In this document: in pieces, positions 32,301-40,449 of the stretch
Position numbering within the stretch: position 1 is the first letter of the stretch
Layout: each line of letters opens with the position of its first letter
Assembly (NCBI RefSeq): GCF_016652235.1
Contig: NZ_JAEPKU010000013.1
Location: forward strand, 1 to 55,950
Source of the DNA: Dysgonomonas sp. Marseille-P4677
Lineage (GTDB): Bacteria; Bacteroidota; Bacteroidia; Bacteroidales; Dysgonomonadaceae
DNA: 55,950 nucleotides
Direction: 5' to 3'
Notes under the pieces: model-generated
Told to the model about the DNA's origin: nothing
The model's input: only the letters and a program-made list of their open reading frames with translations
Databases searched by the model: none
Made by a program: the position numbers and the translations under genes

Positions 32301-35078
32301 TGTTTGTGGAAAAATGCCGACTTTTCAAACTGGAAAGATGATATTGAAGCCCGTTATCCCGAGGATTCGGAAGATATAAGCGACATCAGGGAGTTGTGGG
32401 AATGGGTGATATCATGTATCGGTAATCCCGATAAATTTAAAGCGGAATGTGATCTGCATTTCGATGTTCAGAACTTATTGTTCTACTACCTGCATACCGA
32501 ACATTACGTGATGACCGACCAAAGAGCCAAGAATCAATTTGTAACTACCTATGGTAAGGTTGGGCGAACAGGGAAAAAAATATTCTGCTTTCTCGATTAT
32601 GATAACGATACACTAGGACCTATCAATAACGAAGGGCGTACTGCTTTCTCTCCTTATGTCGAAGATATGGATCGGGTAAATACTTCTTACGTGTGGAACG
32701 GATGGGATAGTGAGCTTTGGAGGCTTGTCAGGGTAGCATATCCCGAAGAAATAAAGTCGATGTATCAGAATTTAAGACAAAGACAAATCCTGTCGCTATC
32801 AAGAACAATGGACGTTTTCCAAAAAGAACACGCTCTGAAATGGTGTGAGCTGGTTTATAACAAAGATGGGAAATTTAAGTACATAGATCCATTGGTAGAA
32901 GGATACTACGATTGGTCGAGTGGAAATCCTATACATAGATATACAAGCGAATTCATATATGCCTTGCAGGGAAGCCGTCTACGCTACGAATCCTGGTTCT
33001 TTAAAGAAAGGTTTGATTATATGGATAGTAAATACAATATCGGAAATCACAGAACTGATACCGTATCGATGCGTCTGTATACACCGACCGATTTGAATGG
33101 TCTGGCATCTGATCTTAACTTCAAGGTCACAATGTGTAAACCCGGTTATGTGCGAATCCTTTTCGGTTCGTATTTGACAACAGGAATCAGATGTGTTAAA
33201 GGAGAATCCTATCAGATAGATGCACCTACAGGTGTACAGCTGAATGATACTGAATGTGTCGTATATGGGGTTTCGGCCATAAAATCACTGGGTGATTTGT
33301 CCGGTAAATATATCGGAACAATAGATATCTCCAGAGCCTATACCCTTGAGGATGCAATTGTAGGAAGTACGGCTGTAGGGTATAAGAATACGAACCTTAA
33401 ATCTTTTGGAACAGGAGCAAATGGTAAACTGCGGAAAGTAAACGTGGCGAATTGCCCGGATTTGAAACAAGCCCTCGATTTCAGCCAATGCTATTCGCTT
33501 GAAGAGATCGAAGCCAGAGGCTCCGGCATCACCGGTATTTCTCTTACACCGTCAGGTGTTTTGAAAAAAGCCTACTTGCCTGCTACGTTTGCAGCCATAG
33601 TTTTAAGAAACCAGCCTCATTTGGAAGTATATACACTGGAAGGTTATGCAAATGTGAATACGGTGATTATAGACAATGTTCCCGGTATTGATGGATATGC
33701 CCTGGTTAAGAATTGTATTAATACAGCAGGTTCGAAATTAACGAAGGTCAGGCTGATCGATATCAATGCTTCGGATACGAATTCGGCTATATTGAATGCC
33801 ATCGCATCGATGACCGGAGAAGATGAAAACGGTATTCCGACAGATAAAGCCATCGTGACCGGAAAGATACATCTGCAGTCGATCACTCAGGGTGCTTTGG
33901 ATCGGTTTAAGATAGCATTTCCAAATCTGACAATTACTTATTCAAACTTGCTACAAGTCATAGATTTTGAAGACAATATTGTTAAAATGCTCATGGTCGC
34001 TAATTATGATACTAATAAGGATGGGGAAATCAGTCCGAGTGAGGTGGCATTAGCAGAATTGCCGACCGGGTTACTTTCCGATTCGGGTGCTAAGTTATTT
34101 AGTGAAGCTCATTATTGGGGTGGTACTTCTGTTGTCGACCTATGTGATACTTTAAAATCAGCTAGCTTATTGACAGGTAAGACTACATTGAGAAATCTTA
34201 GTGAATTGAAGGAGGTTACTGTGCACCAAAGTGCAGAGGATACCTTAGATAAGACTCCGTTGCTATGGAGTTCGCAATCTGTAACTAATTGTTATACGAT
34301 TGAAAAATGGAATCTGTCGGGGAGGTATTCCGAGAATAGTAAAAAAGGGGTTGTATTAGGGCGTGTAAATGCTGATTGGGGAATATATTACCAGTATTGC
34401 TATGCCCTTAGGGGTTATACGGATATCGTTATAGATGAGAATTGTGCTTTCGACGATACATACGAAAGTACTTACCCACATGGATCGGCTATTAAGTCTC
34501 TTACATTAAATTATTTAGCAGGATTGACGGTAGGCAATTTACCAAATCTGGTTACAGTAAATATAAATGGGTTTTCTAGACCGGCTACGATTCAGGCGAT
34601 AACTCTACAAGCAAATAGATCATTTAGATATCTTAATATAGGAGGTATTGGCATTTTGGGTAATTTTAGACAAGCAGGTATTGCTAACGTAGGAAATACT
34701 AATCCAATAGAGATTATAATAGGCGATGGTATTTCAAGTGGTACAGGCACATCTTCTATAGGTCCGATTTGTGCGACAAGCAATACTGCTACCTATATTA
34801 ATAAATGGACTAAGTTAGATTTGGGTAAAAATATTAATAGTACTATTGTGGTAGGGAGTCTGGGACATACAACTGGGCATAGAAATACAGCCTGTATCGG
34901 TACTCTTATCATACGTAATGAAAATAGTGTATTGCCACTAAGTTTTTCGCCGGGAGGTTGGTATTCCAATCTATTTGAAGCCGTTTATGTACCGGATAAT
35001 CTAGTTGCGTCTTATAAAGCAGCAACCAATTGGAGTAATGCTTCTTCTGTAATTAAAGCTCTAAGTTTATTGGGATAA
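29346..35078 (+). CDS. Giant tail fibre / receptor-binding protein with CotH-like and BspA-LRR-like parts
   Basis: 1,910 residues. Residues 1-260 hold short repeats (VDISDKADKTND). About 270-560 reads as consecutive immunoglobulin-like domains. About 580-770 resembles a concanavalin/laminin-G-like module (VDGVASGTLQYPAS). About 830-1260 has elements seen in CotH-type atypical kinases (QVDVQGTSSQFYPR, later CFLDYDNDTLG near 1083). About 1300-1900 is leucine-rich and BspA-like, with an EF-hand-like loop (DTNKDGEISPSE, near 1555) and a typical BspA end (YVPDNLVASYKAA). Probably recognises surface glycans or proteins. The CotH link is from motif recollection and less certain than the fibre call. 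Confidence 0.75.
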   Translation: MAKKFTSKIGLQPVYSTKDPNGNPATKGEKFTQITRDNYELIEEELENKADEVNETGKVVRTSDGTVDISDKADKTNDAGDFVAYSKDGKAITPTDFEAELKKKADGLYVDQDNKLWLKSGENTIGTGIELPKSSGGVPNVSEINDKYDYTSKQAARIALPVDDRKKGQVITYQLASGVWVLDQFNGDSLGSWNNDGSWRSFVSESELKGITTDIESLKNNIIRIDTKTEKIPSDFDLDDDNKLYLITSSGERINDGIQLPEGGGGGSTDGVLMKLRIVGLSTMTVGEDKDVFIKYDFTSIERGSGDATGPGTYSISVNGINVANGAANQGENTFNLKGLIFLGSNIVVVRVIDNEGTAKKVTWNIQVAALSLTSTFADDTVYNTNPVLFRYTPIGIGNKTIRFFLDGTELSPDQTETSGRQMTKNLTGLTNGSHTIRAIAESTVAGSALTSNELYYEFIYADAAANKPVIALSYNKTEVEQFSMIDIPFLIYNPAGPTAGVTIRVNGQLVSQLTVPRTKQNFTYQANTEGPLAIVFTCGAISKTLNITVNKSGFDIREELSDLEYKAFAVGKSNSGNDRDNWNYNGHASRFTGFSWADDGWQKDAAGNNCLRLIGDSKVEIDIHPFTNDILITGATLTVEYSTKQVTDDQSVIMSSVFSGIGVVFTPTSVTLQSAQSILTTKFNSDEKISISIVVQKLSENRLAYLFVDGVASGTLQYPASDNFTQSAQKPFELSTGNRSCQLQVYGIRWYKNSLNFDQILGNYIFDIENLEEKMIVYTRNQIVDAYGNIDYNKALQFLPCLTYIGDEPSYKGDKKINDIIFEDRQRPANSFTSIGAQVDVQGTSSQFYPRTNKKIKLQNGVTYTESGLESSKYQLEEGGIAASVLCEKVDFAESSGMHNVGMAKLVDQMLKEYGIFTPPQETNPKVRATIYGRAVLSFRKETASSQAVFRGKSNLNFDKAALEVFGFTAGCQSWEFKNNTSKLCLWKNADFSNWKDDIEARYPEDSEDISDIRELWEWVISCIGNPDKFKAECDLHFDVQNLLFYYLHTEHYVMTDQRAKNQFVTTYGKVGRTGKKIFCFLDYDNDTLGPINNEGRTAFSPYVEDMDRVNTSYVWNGWDSELWRLVRVAYPEEIKSMYQNLRQRQILSLSRTMDVFQKEHALKWCELVYNKDGKFKYIDPLVEGYYDWSSGNPIHRYTSEFIYALQGSRLRYESWFFKERFDYMDSKYNIGNHRTDTVSMRLYTPTDLNGLASDLNFKVTMCKPGYVRILFGSYLTTGIRCVKGESYQIDAPTGVQLNDTECVVYGVSAIKSLGDLSGKYIGTIDISRAYTLEDAIVGSTAVGYKNTNLKSFGTGANGKLRKVNVANCPDLKQALDFSQCYSLEEIEARGSGITGISLTPSGVLKKAYLPATFAAIVLRNQPHLEVYTLEGYANVNTVIIDNVPGIDGYALVKNCINTAGSKLTKVRLIDINASDTNSAILNAIASMTGEDENGIPTDKAIVTGKIHLQSITQGALDRFKIAFPNLTITYSNLLQVIDFEDNIVKMLMVANYDTNKDGEISPSEVALAELPTGLLSDSGAKLFSEAHYWGGTSVVDLCDTLKSASLLTGKTTLRNLSELKEVTVHQSAEDTLDKTPLLWSSQSVTNCYTIEKWNLSGRYSENSKKGVVLGRVNADWGIYYQYCYALRGYTDIVIDENCAFDDTYESTYPHGSAIKSLTLNYLAGLTVGNLPNLVTVNINGFSRPATIQAITLQANRSFRYLNIGGIGILGNFRQAGIANVGNTNPIEIIIGDGISSGTGTSSIGPICATSNTATYINKWTKLDLGKNINSTIVVGSLGHTTGHRNTACIGTLIIRNENSVLPLSFSPGGWYSNLFEAVYVPDNLVASYKAATNWSNASSVIKALSLLG

Positions 35079-35096
35079 AATAAAAGAAATTGTAAT

Positions 35097-35330
35097 ATGA
35101 AAAATATCGAAAAAGCAGAAACAACTTATACACCTGAACCGGAAATTTCACCTACACCCGATCTAGCCGATCCGGGTGAAGGCAAAGGGTGGCGTAGAAA
35201 ATCGGACGGATATATTTATATAGGTTCGGTCTATTTAGGAAAACTATTCTTTATAAATGGTAAACGTCTCGATGAACCGATAGATGAAAAACCCGAGGAT
35301 TTCGAACTGGTAGATTTACTAGAAGGATGA
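35097..35330 (+). CDS. Small protein after the fibre gene (77 aa)
   Basis: Acidic and Pro-rich at the start (TYTPEPEISPTPDLADPG), then a small beta-rich part (DGYIYIGSVYLGKLFFIN). It lies 18 nt after the fibre stop and before a terminator. Small genes right after tail fibre genes often encode fibre assembly chaperones or tip proteins, so that is the most likely class, although no family is recognised. Confidence 0.6.
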   Translation: MKNIEKAETTYTPEPEISPTPDLADPGEGKGWRRKSDGYIYIGSVYLGKLFFINGKRLDEPIDEKPEDFELVDLLEG

Positions 35331-35338
35331 AAGAAGTG

Positions 35339-35370
35339 AGCAGGATAGTATTTTATCCTGCTTCATTTTT
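35339..35370. terminator. Terminator between convergent fibre and integrase genes
   Basis: AGCAGGATA (35339-35347) pairs with TATCCTGCT (35354-35362), then TCATTTTT. It separates the rightward late operon from the leftward integrase and could serve both. Confidence 0.7.
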
Positions 35371-36547
35371 AAAGCATACCATCATGTTTTATAATTAAAG
35401 GATTCGCTTTAATACGATCTTTCGGTGTATATTTATCGGTCATCTTGATATCTGAATGCCTGGCCTGATCCCTTACAGTCAATACATCATATCGTTGCAA
35501 CATATCTGTAATACCGGTATCCTTTAATGAGTAGAATTGATATCTGTCTGGAAACTTCAGATTCTTACGTACATGGTAAGCCCAGTAATCCGTAAATTGT
35601 TTTTCGTGCTTCCGTTCAGTTCCAGGTCTGAAATCCTTCGAAAACAAATAATAGTGTCCGGGATTATCGAAAATACGAAGTTCTAACATTAAGTGGATGA
35701 TTTTCTCTGGAAGAGTCACTGTTGCACTGTCTCCATTTTTTGCAATTTCTCCCGGAATAAATAACGTTTGATTCTGAATGTTGAAATAAGAGAGCTTCAA
35801 AAGGCTCATTTCTTTACGACGAACAAAACAATAGTGTAGAATATAACAAGCCAGTAAATAATACCGATTCTCTTTAGAGAGATAATCACATAGACGTATG
35901 ATGTCATGTTCATCTATTATTGTTCTCTTTTTCTGTAAACGCTTAGTGCTTATGGGATTTATACCCTCGGACGGCTTTGATTTTAAATACTGTTTATCGA
36001 CAAGGAACTGACTGAAGTTACTTGCAAATAACAGATAGTTATTTCTAGTTACAACGGAGCGTTGGAGTTCTTCATATATATAGTCCAAAAAATCAGAAAT
36101 AAACTCCCTGTTAAACTGATAAATATATTCAATGGGGATGGTTTTGCTTTTATTCCAGTTTTCAATATTCTGCAATTGTGATTTGTAGGACCGATGCGTA
36201 TCCTCTCTAAGTACCCCATCATCCAGGAGTTTCTTGATATATTTGCGGTAATGCTCGCAGGCTTCGGTAAATGTTTTATAAGCCTTTTCGTTTTCCACTT
36301 CAATCCATGGATTCCACCCTTTCTCCAGTTTGACCACAAGCCGCTTCATCAGGCCATCAGCATATTTACGACGGTCGCCAATCTTATCAATATGATTGAG
36401 CTTAATACGTTTTTGACGAAGTTTCTTCATCGCAGGATCGTATGCCCTGAACCCGACATACCACATTTTGCCTGTATAAAGCTTTGGATAAGAAAAGCCC
36501 TTTATTTCTTCTATAGCGGGATTTCCGTTTTTTTGAATTGTATCCAT
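35369..36547 (-). CDS. int: Tyrosine recombinase (phage integrase), variant active site
   Basis: 392 residues. N-terminal arm-binding domain (to about 95), SAM-like core-binding domain (about 95-190) and catalytic domain (200-385). Catalytic residues: Arg243 (FVRRKEMSLL), a Lys near 270, His364 (ARHSDIKMTD) and nucleophile Tyr373 (KYT). The second box, normally HxxR, reads Y339-S-L-K342-D-T, so both the His and the second Arg are replaced. I recall this YSLKDTG form in other Bacteroides phage integrases, so it may be a functional variant. The gene points away from the tRNA-fMet and starts 140 nt from its 3' end, as for tRNA-integrating prophages. Confidence 0.9.
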   Translation of the reverse strand: MDTIQKNGNPAIEEIKGFSYPKLYTGKMWYVGFRAYDPAMKKLRQKRIKLNHIDKIGDRRKYADGLMKRLVVKLEKGWNPWIEVENEKAYKTFTEACEHYRKYIKKLLDDGVLREDTHRSYKSQLQNIENWNKSKTIPIEYIYQFNREFISDFLDYIYEELQRSVVTRNNYLLFASNFSQFLVDKQYLKSKPSEGINPISTKRLQKKRTIIDEHDIIRLCDYLSKENRYYLLACYILHYCFVRRKEMSLLKLSYFNIQNQTLFIPGEIAKNGDSATVTLPEKIIHLMLELRIFDNPGHYYLFSKDFRPGTERKHEKQFTDYWAYHVRKNLKFPDRYQFYSLKDTGITDMLQRYDVLTVRDQARHSDIKMTDKYTPKDRIKANPLIIKHDGML

Positions 36548-36649
36548 TTTTTTTTTACCCTCTCCGATTAGTAAGAAAGTGTAAAAAGGAACAAACTGTA
36601 CTTTTTATATGTGTACCGTATCTGTGCCGGCTGAATATTGTAAAATGAA

Positions 36650-36676
36650 GAAAATCCTTTCTATGAAAGGATTTTC
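36650..36676 (-). terminator. Terminator of tRNA-fMet
   Basis: GAAAATCCTTT (36650-36660) pairs with AAAGGATTTTC (36666-36676) over 11 bp with a loop of 5. It lies 11 nt downstream of the tRNA 3' end. Confidence 0.7.
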
Positions 36677-36687
36677 AGTATTCTCAG

Positions 36688-36759
36688 TTGCGGAGACCGG
36701 ATTCGAACCGATGACCTCCAGGTTATGAGCCTGGCGAGCTACCACTGCTCCACCCCGCG
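36688..36759 (-). tRNA. tRNA-fMet (anticodon CAU), initiator type
   Basis: The 72-nt cloverleaf begins CGCGGGGTGG and ends CTCCGCAA, with CAU in the loop CTCATAA and no encoded CCA. The C1-A72 mismatch is the initiator hallmark, and the sequence closely follows E. coli tRNA-fMet. The anticodon stem has only two of the three usual G-C pairs next to the loop (CCAGG/CCTGG). The integrase next to its 3' end makes it the likely prophage attachment site, with the gene regenerated intact. Confidence 0.95.
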
Positions 36760-36884
36760 ATATTGTGAGTGCAAAAGTATGGAATAAACCATTACCTTCC
36801 AAATAAAATGATATAAATATGTGAATTTATTTTTCTAATTATGGCTAATTACGCTATACTAAGTGTATTAGCTCTTGCTTTTTT

Positions 36885-38396
36885 TTACCAGGTATAAGTG
36901 AGACCAAACCTGATCATCTGGTTATAATTGAAATATCCCCATGTTTTATCGTTATTTTTGTTAGCATAAGGAATGCCATCGTCATATTTCATATAAAAGT
37001 ATAGGGTTGTTGAAAAATAATTATTCAAAGCAAAGTCAAGCGAACTTTCCCATTCTACATACACTTTTTCATAATTGGTAAAATATTTTACGCGCGATGC
37101 GAATTTTGTGTATCTGTTATGAGAATAAGATAAGTTTACGTTAAATGTAGATCCGAATTCAGTATTACTTCTTTTTCCTTCTTCAATACCGAATGATGTT
37201 GCAGGAATGCTATCGTCACGAACCCATTTATAATTGACTGATAATACGGATAAGTCGGCAGCTATATTAAATTTTCGGTATTTGCTTTTTTTAGAAACAT
37301 TTTCTGTCGCATAGCGCATACCAACCCCCATGTTGGCTTCAAATGGAGAAAGAAAAGATCTTTGTTTTATTCTAACCTTGTCGTTAGTAAATTTTTGAAA
37401 AATAGGGGTTTTCATTTCTAAGTTTGCAGAATAGGACCATTTATTAAAGGCCTTGACACCAAAGTTGCTATATGTTCTAACATAGTCTTCAATAATATTG
37501 ATTTTCCCTTTATTTTTATTTTCTTCTTTATCTTTATCATCTACAGATGTAATTTGTTTTAGCTGTAATCTCCATTCTACAAGGTTGTTAAATTCAATTT
37601 TATTTTTTTTATAATTGAAATTGAATTTTTGATTACTAAATAGGTCGAAATTATTATCACTTCCCCATCTCTCTGAATATGTATTATATGTGAGTTGTAG
37701 ACGATGTTCACCGTTTCTTAACCAAAATACAGGTTTGATTCTTATTTTCTCTATCTCAGGAGTAAAGATACTGATAGCATCATCAGTAGATAATAGTTCC
37801 TTAAATGGATTTCTTTGCTCAACTACTTTTTCATCAATAACAGTGCTACCCTTAAATGCCAAAGCATTTAATTTGATTTTTTGAGGGTTATCCATATAGT
37901 ATTCACGCCTCATATTTTGTATCTCCTCAATGCGTTTTAGTTTCGGCGCGAAGGTACTGTCAGGAGATATAAGATGAAACTCTTTAATGTCAGCAGCCTC
38001 TGTCTTGGTTGTAAAATCTAGATTTGTAGGTAATATTTTACCGTCAAAAACAACAGGTAGAAATGCTGGTTCAAAAATTACGGTATCTCGAAACGAAACA
38101 TTATTTGAAAAGGGAGTCCATTCGGACGACATTATCAATAAGCCGTTCTCATCTCGGAGAGGTTGTAAATTTGCTTCTTGGATACTATTTGTAAAAACAG
38201 TATCTATCTTTAGAGGTGCAGAAAACCCAATTGTTGTATCTTTTATTGATAATTCTTTCAGCTTACTTCCAATATCTGTTATTTTGTTTAACAAACTATC
38301 CCTATTAGCCTGTATTTTATCTGAATTCTGGGCATTCAGGGAAGTAAACGCAAATAGTAGTATTGTCAGGTTGAAATAGAACTTATTCACTTTCAT
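36885..38396 (-). CDS. DUF3078-type outer-membrane protein
   Basis: 503 residues. A cleavable signal peptide (LLFAFTSLNAQN, cut near residue 22) is followed by a coiled or linker region (to about 190) and a C-terminal half rich in Tyr, Phe and alternating residues. The end, RFGLTYTW, has the terminal aromatic typical of outer-membrane beta-barrels. I recognise the pattern of Bacteroidetes DUF3078 proteins, whose function is unknown. First chromosomal protein gene beyond the prophage. No partner gene follows; the tRNA-fMet is 125 nt downstream on the same strand. Confidence 0.75.
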   Translation of the reverse strand: MKVNKFYFNLTILLFAFTSLNAQNSDKIQANRDSLLNKITDIGSKLKELSIKDTTIGFSAPLKIDTVFTNSIQEANLQPLRDENGLLIMSSEWTPFSNNVSFRDTVIFEPAFLPVVFDGKILPTNLDFTTKTEAADIKEFHLISPDSTFAPKLKRIEEIQNMRREYYMDNPQKIKLNALAFKGSTVIDEKVVEQRNPFKELLSTDDAISIFTPEIEKIRIKPVFWLRNGEHRLQLTYNTYSERWGSDNNFDLFSNQKFNFNYKKNKIEFNNLVEWRLQLKQITSVDDKDKEENKNKGKINIIEDYVRTYSNFGVKAFNKWSYSANLEMKTPIFQKFTNDKVRIKQRSFLSPFEANMGVGMRYATENVSKKSKYRKFNIAADLSVLSVNYKWVRDDSIPATSFGIEEGKRSNTEFGSTFNVNLSYSHNRYTKFASRVKYFTNYEKVYVEWESSLDFALNNYFSTTLYFYMKYDDGIPYANKNNDKTWGYFNYNQMIRFGLTYTW

Positions 38397-38579
38397 TTCA
38401 CTTATCTTTTTTCGATAAAGAATATTCTATGGTTCAATTAATTTACAAATTTAGTAATTAAATATTAATTTTCATTTTAATTTATATTAAATAGCTTCTA
38501 GTTTACAAGCCCTTTATAAACATCTCTTAGTTTATAAAGCTAATTTTGTGTATTTGTCTTATTATTGAATATTTTCCCG

Positions 38580-38587
38580 TAAATTTG
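38580..38587 (+). promoter_or_regulatory. Candidate aroC promoter -7 element
   Basis: TAAATTTG matches TAnnTTTG, about 98 nt upstream of the aroC start. A TTTG at 38553-38556 is 23 bp upstream, slightly farther than usual. Confidence 0.5.
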
Positions 38588-38684
38588 TAAGGTGCAATAA
38601 TTAAATGATGGTGTTTTCACTCTGTCATTTCGCTAGTATTTATAAGAACAATGAAGGGTCAAAGCCCTATTCACATTATATTAG

Positions 38685-39761
38685 ATGAATACATTTGGTA
38701 ATATTTTCAGACTTACTTCCTATGGAGAATCTCATGGTGCAGCTATAGGTGGGGTTATAGACGGTTGTCCGGCAGGAATAACTGTAGATATGGATTTTAT
38801 CCAGAACGAGCTGAACCGTCGTCGTCCGGGACAATCTAAGATAACAACACCGCGTAAAGAAGCGGATGAGGTGGAGTTTCTATCGGGGATTTATGAAGGT
38901 AAAACAACAGGGACTCCAATCGGTTTTGTTATTAGAAACAATAATCAACATTCTTCCGATTACGATAATTTGAAAGATATATATCGTCCTTCTCACGCTG
39001 ATTATACATACACCCAGAAGTATGGTATACGCGATCATAGGGGAGGGGGGCGCTCGTCGGCGCGCGAAACTATAGCACGTTGCGTTGGTGGGGCTTTAGC
39101 TAAGCTAGCTCTTAAAGAACTAAAGATGGACATCGTAGCTTATACATCTCAGGTGGGTAATATAAGATTGACAAAAGCATATAATGAATATGATTTATCT
39201 CAAATAGAATCTACTCCGGTACGCTGTCCTGATACGGAAAAAGCATCTGAAATGATTTCTCTTATCGAAGAAGTAAAGTCAAAAGGAGACACAATAGGAG
39301 GTGTGATAACTTGCGTTGTTAAAGGTGTGCCTGTTGGTCTGGGTGAACCTGTCTTTGGAAAACTTCATGCAGCATTAGGTAGTGCTATGTTGGGTATCAA
39401 TGCGGTGAAGGGATTTGAATATGGCGATGGATTCGATGTTAATCATCGAGGATCGGAAGTCAATGATGTCTTTTATAATGATAACGGGAAGATTAAAACT
39501 CAGACTAATCACTCCGGAGGAATTCAGGGAGGAATTTCGAATGGCCAGGATATATATTTTAGAGTTGCCTTCAAGCCTGTCGCAACTATTCTGATGCACC
39601 AGAATACTGTAAATAAAGATGGTGAAGATACGGATCTGAAAGCTCGTGGGCGTCATGATGCTTGTGTCTTGCCTCGTGCTGTACCTATCGTTGAGGCTAT
39701 GGCAGCTATGACTATATTGGATTATTATTTGTTGAGTAAAATGAATAAAGCATTTTTGTAA
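38685..39761 (+). CDS. aroC: Chorismate synthase
   Basis: 358 residues, full length. It catalyses the last step of the shikimate pathway: 5-enolpyruvylshikimate-3-phosphate to chorismate with loss of phosphate, needing reduced FMN. Signature stretches visible are [18 protein letters not shown] near residue 13, [15 protein letters not shown] (about 45-59) and the Arg/Gly-rich [14 protein letters not shown] (about 118-131) that binds substrate and FMN. The C-terminal [17 protein letters not shown] is also typical. A single-gene transcription unit is probable: neighbours on both sides read leftward. Confidence 0.97.
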   Translation: MNTFGNIFRLTSYGESHGAAIGGVIDGCPAGITVDMDFIQNELNRRRPGQSKITTPRKEADEVEFLSGIYEGKTTGTPIGFVIRNNNQHSSDYDNLKDIYRPSHADYTYTQKYGIRDHRGGGRSSARETIARCVGGALAKLALKELKMDIVAYTSQVGNIRLTKAYNEYDLSQIESTPVRCPDTEKASEMISLIEEVKSKGDTIGGVITCVVKGVPVGLGEPVFGKLHAALGSAMLGINAVKGFEYGDGFDVNHRGSEVNDVFYNDNGKIKTQTNHSGGIQGGISNGQDIYFRVAFKPVATILMHQNTVNKDGEDTDLKARGRHDACVLPRAVPIVEAMAAMTILDYYLLSKMNKAFL

Positions 39762-39792
39762 ACTATTCCAATAATTTTTGTCTTTCAGGTGA

Positions 39793-40209
39793 TTATGGAT
39801 TTACTACAACTTCTATTTTAATGTCTGATTTGGTGTTAGGGTATGAAAATTGTGAGATCTTATCCTTATAATTATTACTTATGATGAGGAGAGTTATTTT
39901 ATCATTAGGTTGCTCTGATATAAATTCACATTTGCCTGTATTGCTTATTTTATGATGTTTGTTGGGGTATATATTTTTATCTCCAATTGTCAGGATACCA
40001 TTTTTATCAATGATATATCCAGCTATGTCGCTGGTATAAATACCATAGTAGACAAATATGTCAGTATTGGTGTCAGCGAATAATAGTTCATTGTTTTCTA
40101 TTTTATAGTATGATTCAATTTGAATGACATATTCTTTTTCAAACTCAAGTTCATTATTATTACAAGAGAATAAAAAGAATAATATTGATAAAATAAAAGT
40201 ATTTTTCAT
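39793..40209 (-). CDS. Small lipoprotein of unknown function
   Basis: 138 residues from the ATG at 40209, which gives a clean signal peptide ending in LFFLFSC (lipobox Cys), followed by NNNELEFEKE. An upstream in-frame ATG (40260) would bury the signal. The mature part is beta-rich with many Ile, Asn and Lys residues (VIQIESYYKIENNELLF, DIKIEVVVNP). No family is recognised; the AT-rich composition resembles accessory genes. It is convergent with aroC and leads no obvious operon. Confidence 0.65.
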   Translation of the reverse strand: MKNTFILSILFFLFSCNNNELEFEKEYVIQIESYYKIENNELLFADTNTDIFVYYGIYTSDIAGYIIDKNGILTIGDKNIYPNKHHKISNTGKCEFISEQPNDKITLLIISNNYKDKISQFSYPNTKSDIKIEVVVNP

Positions 40210-40379
40210 ATTAAGGGAGATTAAAAGTAAGTTTTTGTATAGATTGTCGTTTATCAACAAGAATCAAATGACATGTTTAGATCTTAAAATTATATAATAA
40301 ATTTTAAATACAATCGTAAATTAACTTTTTTTATCTAAAAATTTAGATGGGTATTCAATGGGGGTATTAACATAAAAAT

Positions 40380-40413
40380 ATGAGGGTGTGTTAAAATCTA
40401 AACACACCCTCAT
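40380..40413 (-). terminator. Terminator of the S46 peptidase gene
   Basis: A perfect 13-bp inverted repeat (40380-40392 with 40401-40413), loop of 8, followed on the minus strand by ATTTTTA. It lies about 37 nt after the peptidase stop. Confidence 0.8.
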
Positions 40414-40449
40414 AGCTCTGCTTCTTATGATAATCCTAAGCTTTCAGAC

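Larger units (their letters stand above)
1..36687. mobile_element. Prophage, tailed siphovirus-like, left end not in window
   Basis: Contiguous rightward head, packaging, tail, lysis and fibre genes are closed at the right by a leftward tyrosine integrase. The integrase starts 140 nt from the 3' end of an intact tRNA-fMet. That arrangement fits integration at the tRNA 3' end, with the prophage lying to the left. No second copy of the tRNA 3' end is visible to the left, and no replication, repressor or excisionase genes are present, so the left boundary is probably outside the window. A TP901-like tape measure and no contractile sheath suggest a long non-contractile tail. The right boundary, somewhere in 36548-36690, is inferred. 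Confidence 0.85.

Noticed and set aside
29346-35078. Diversity-generating retroelement target in the fibre C-terminus
   Set aside because: No reverse transcriptase or template repeat is present in the window.
36605-36802. Leftward frame across the tRNA-fMet
   Set aside because: It is an accidental frame through a clear tRNA gene.
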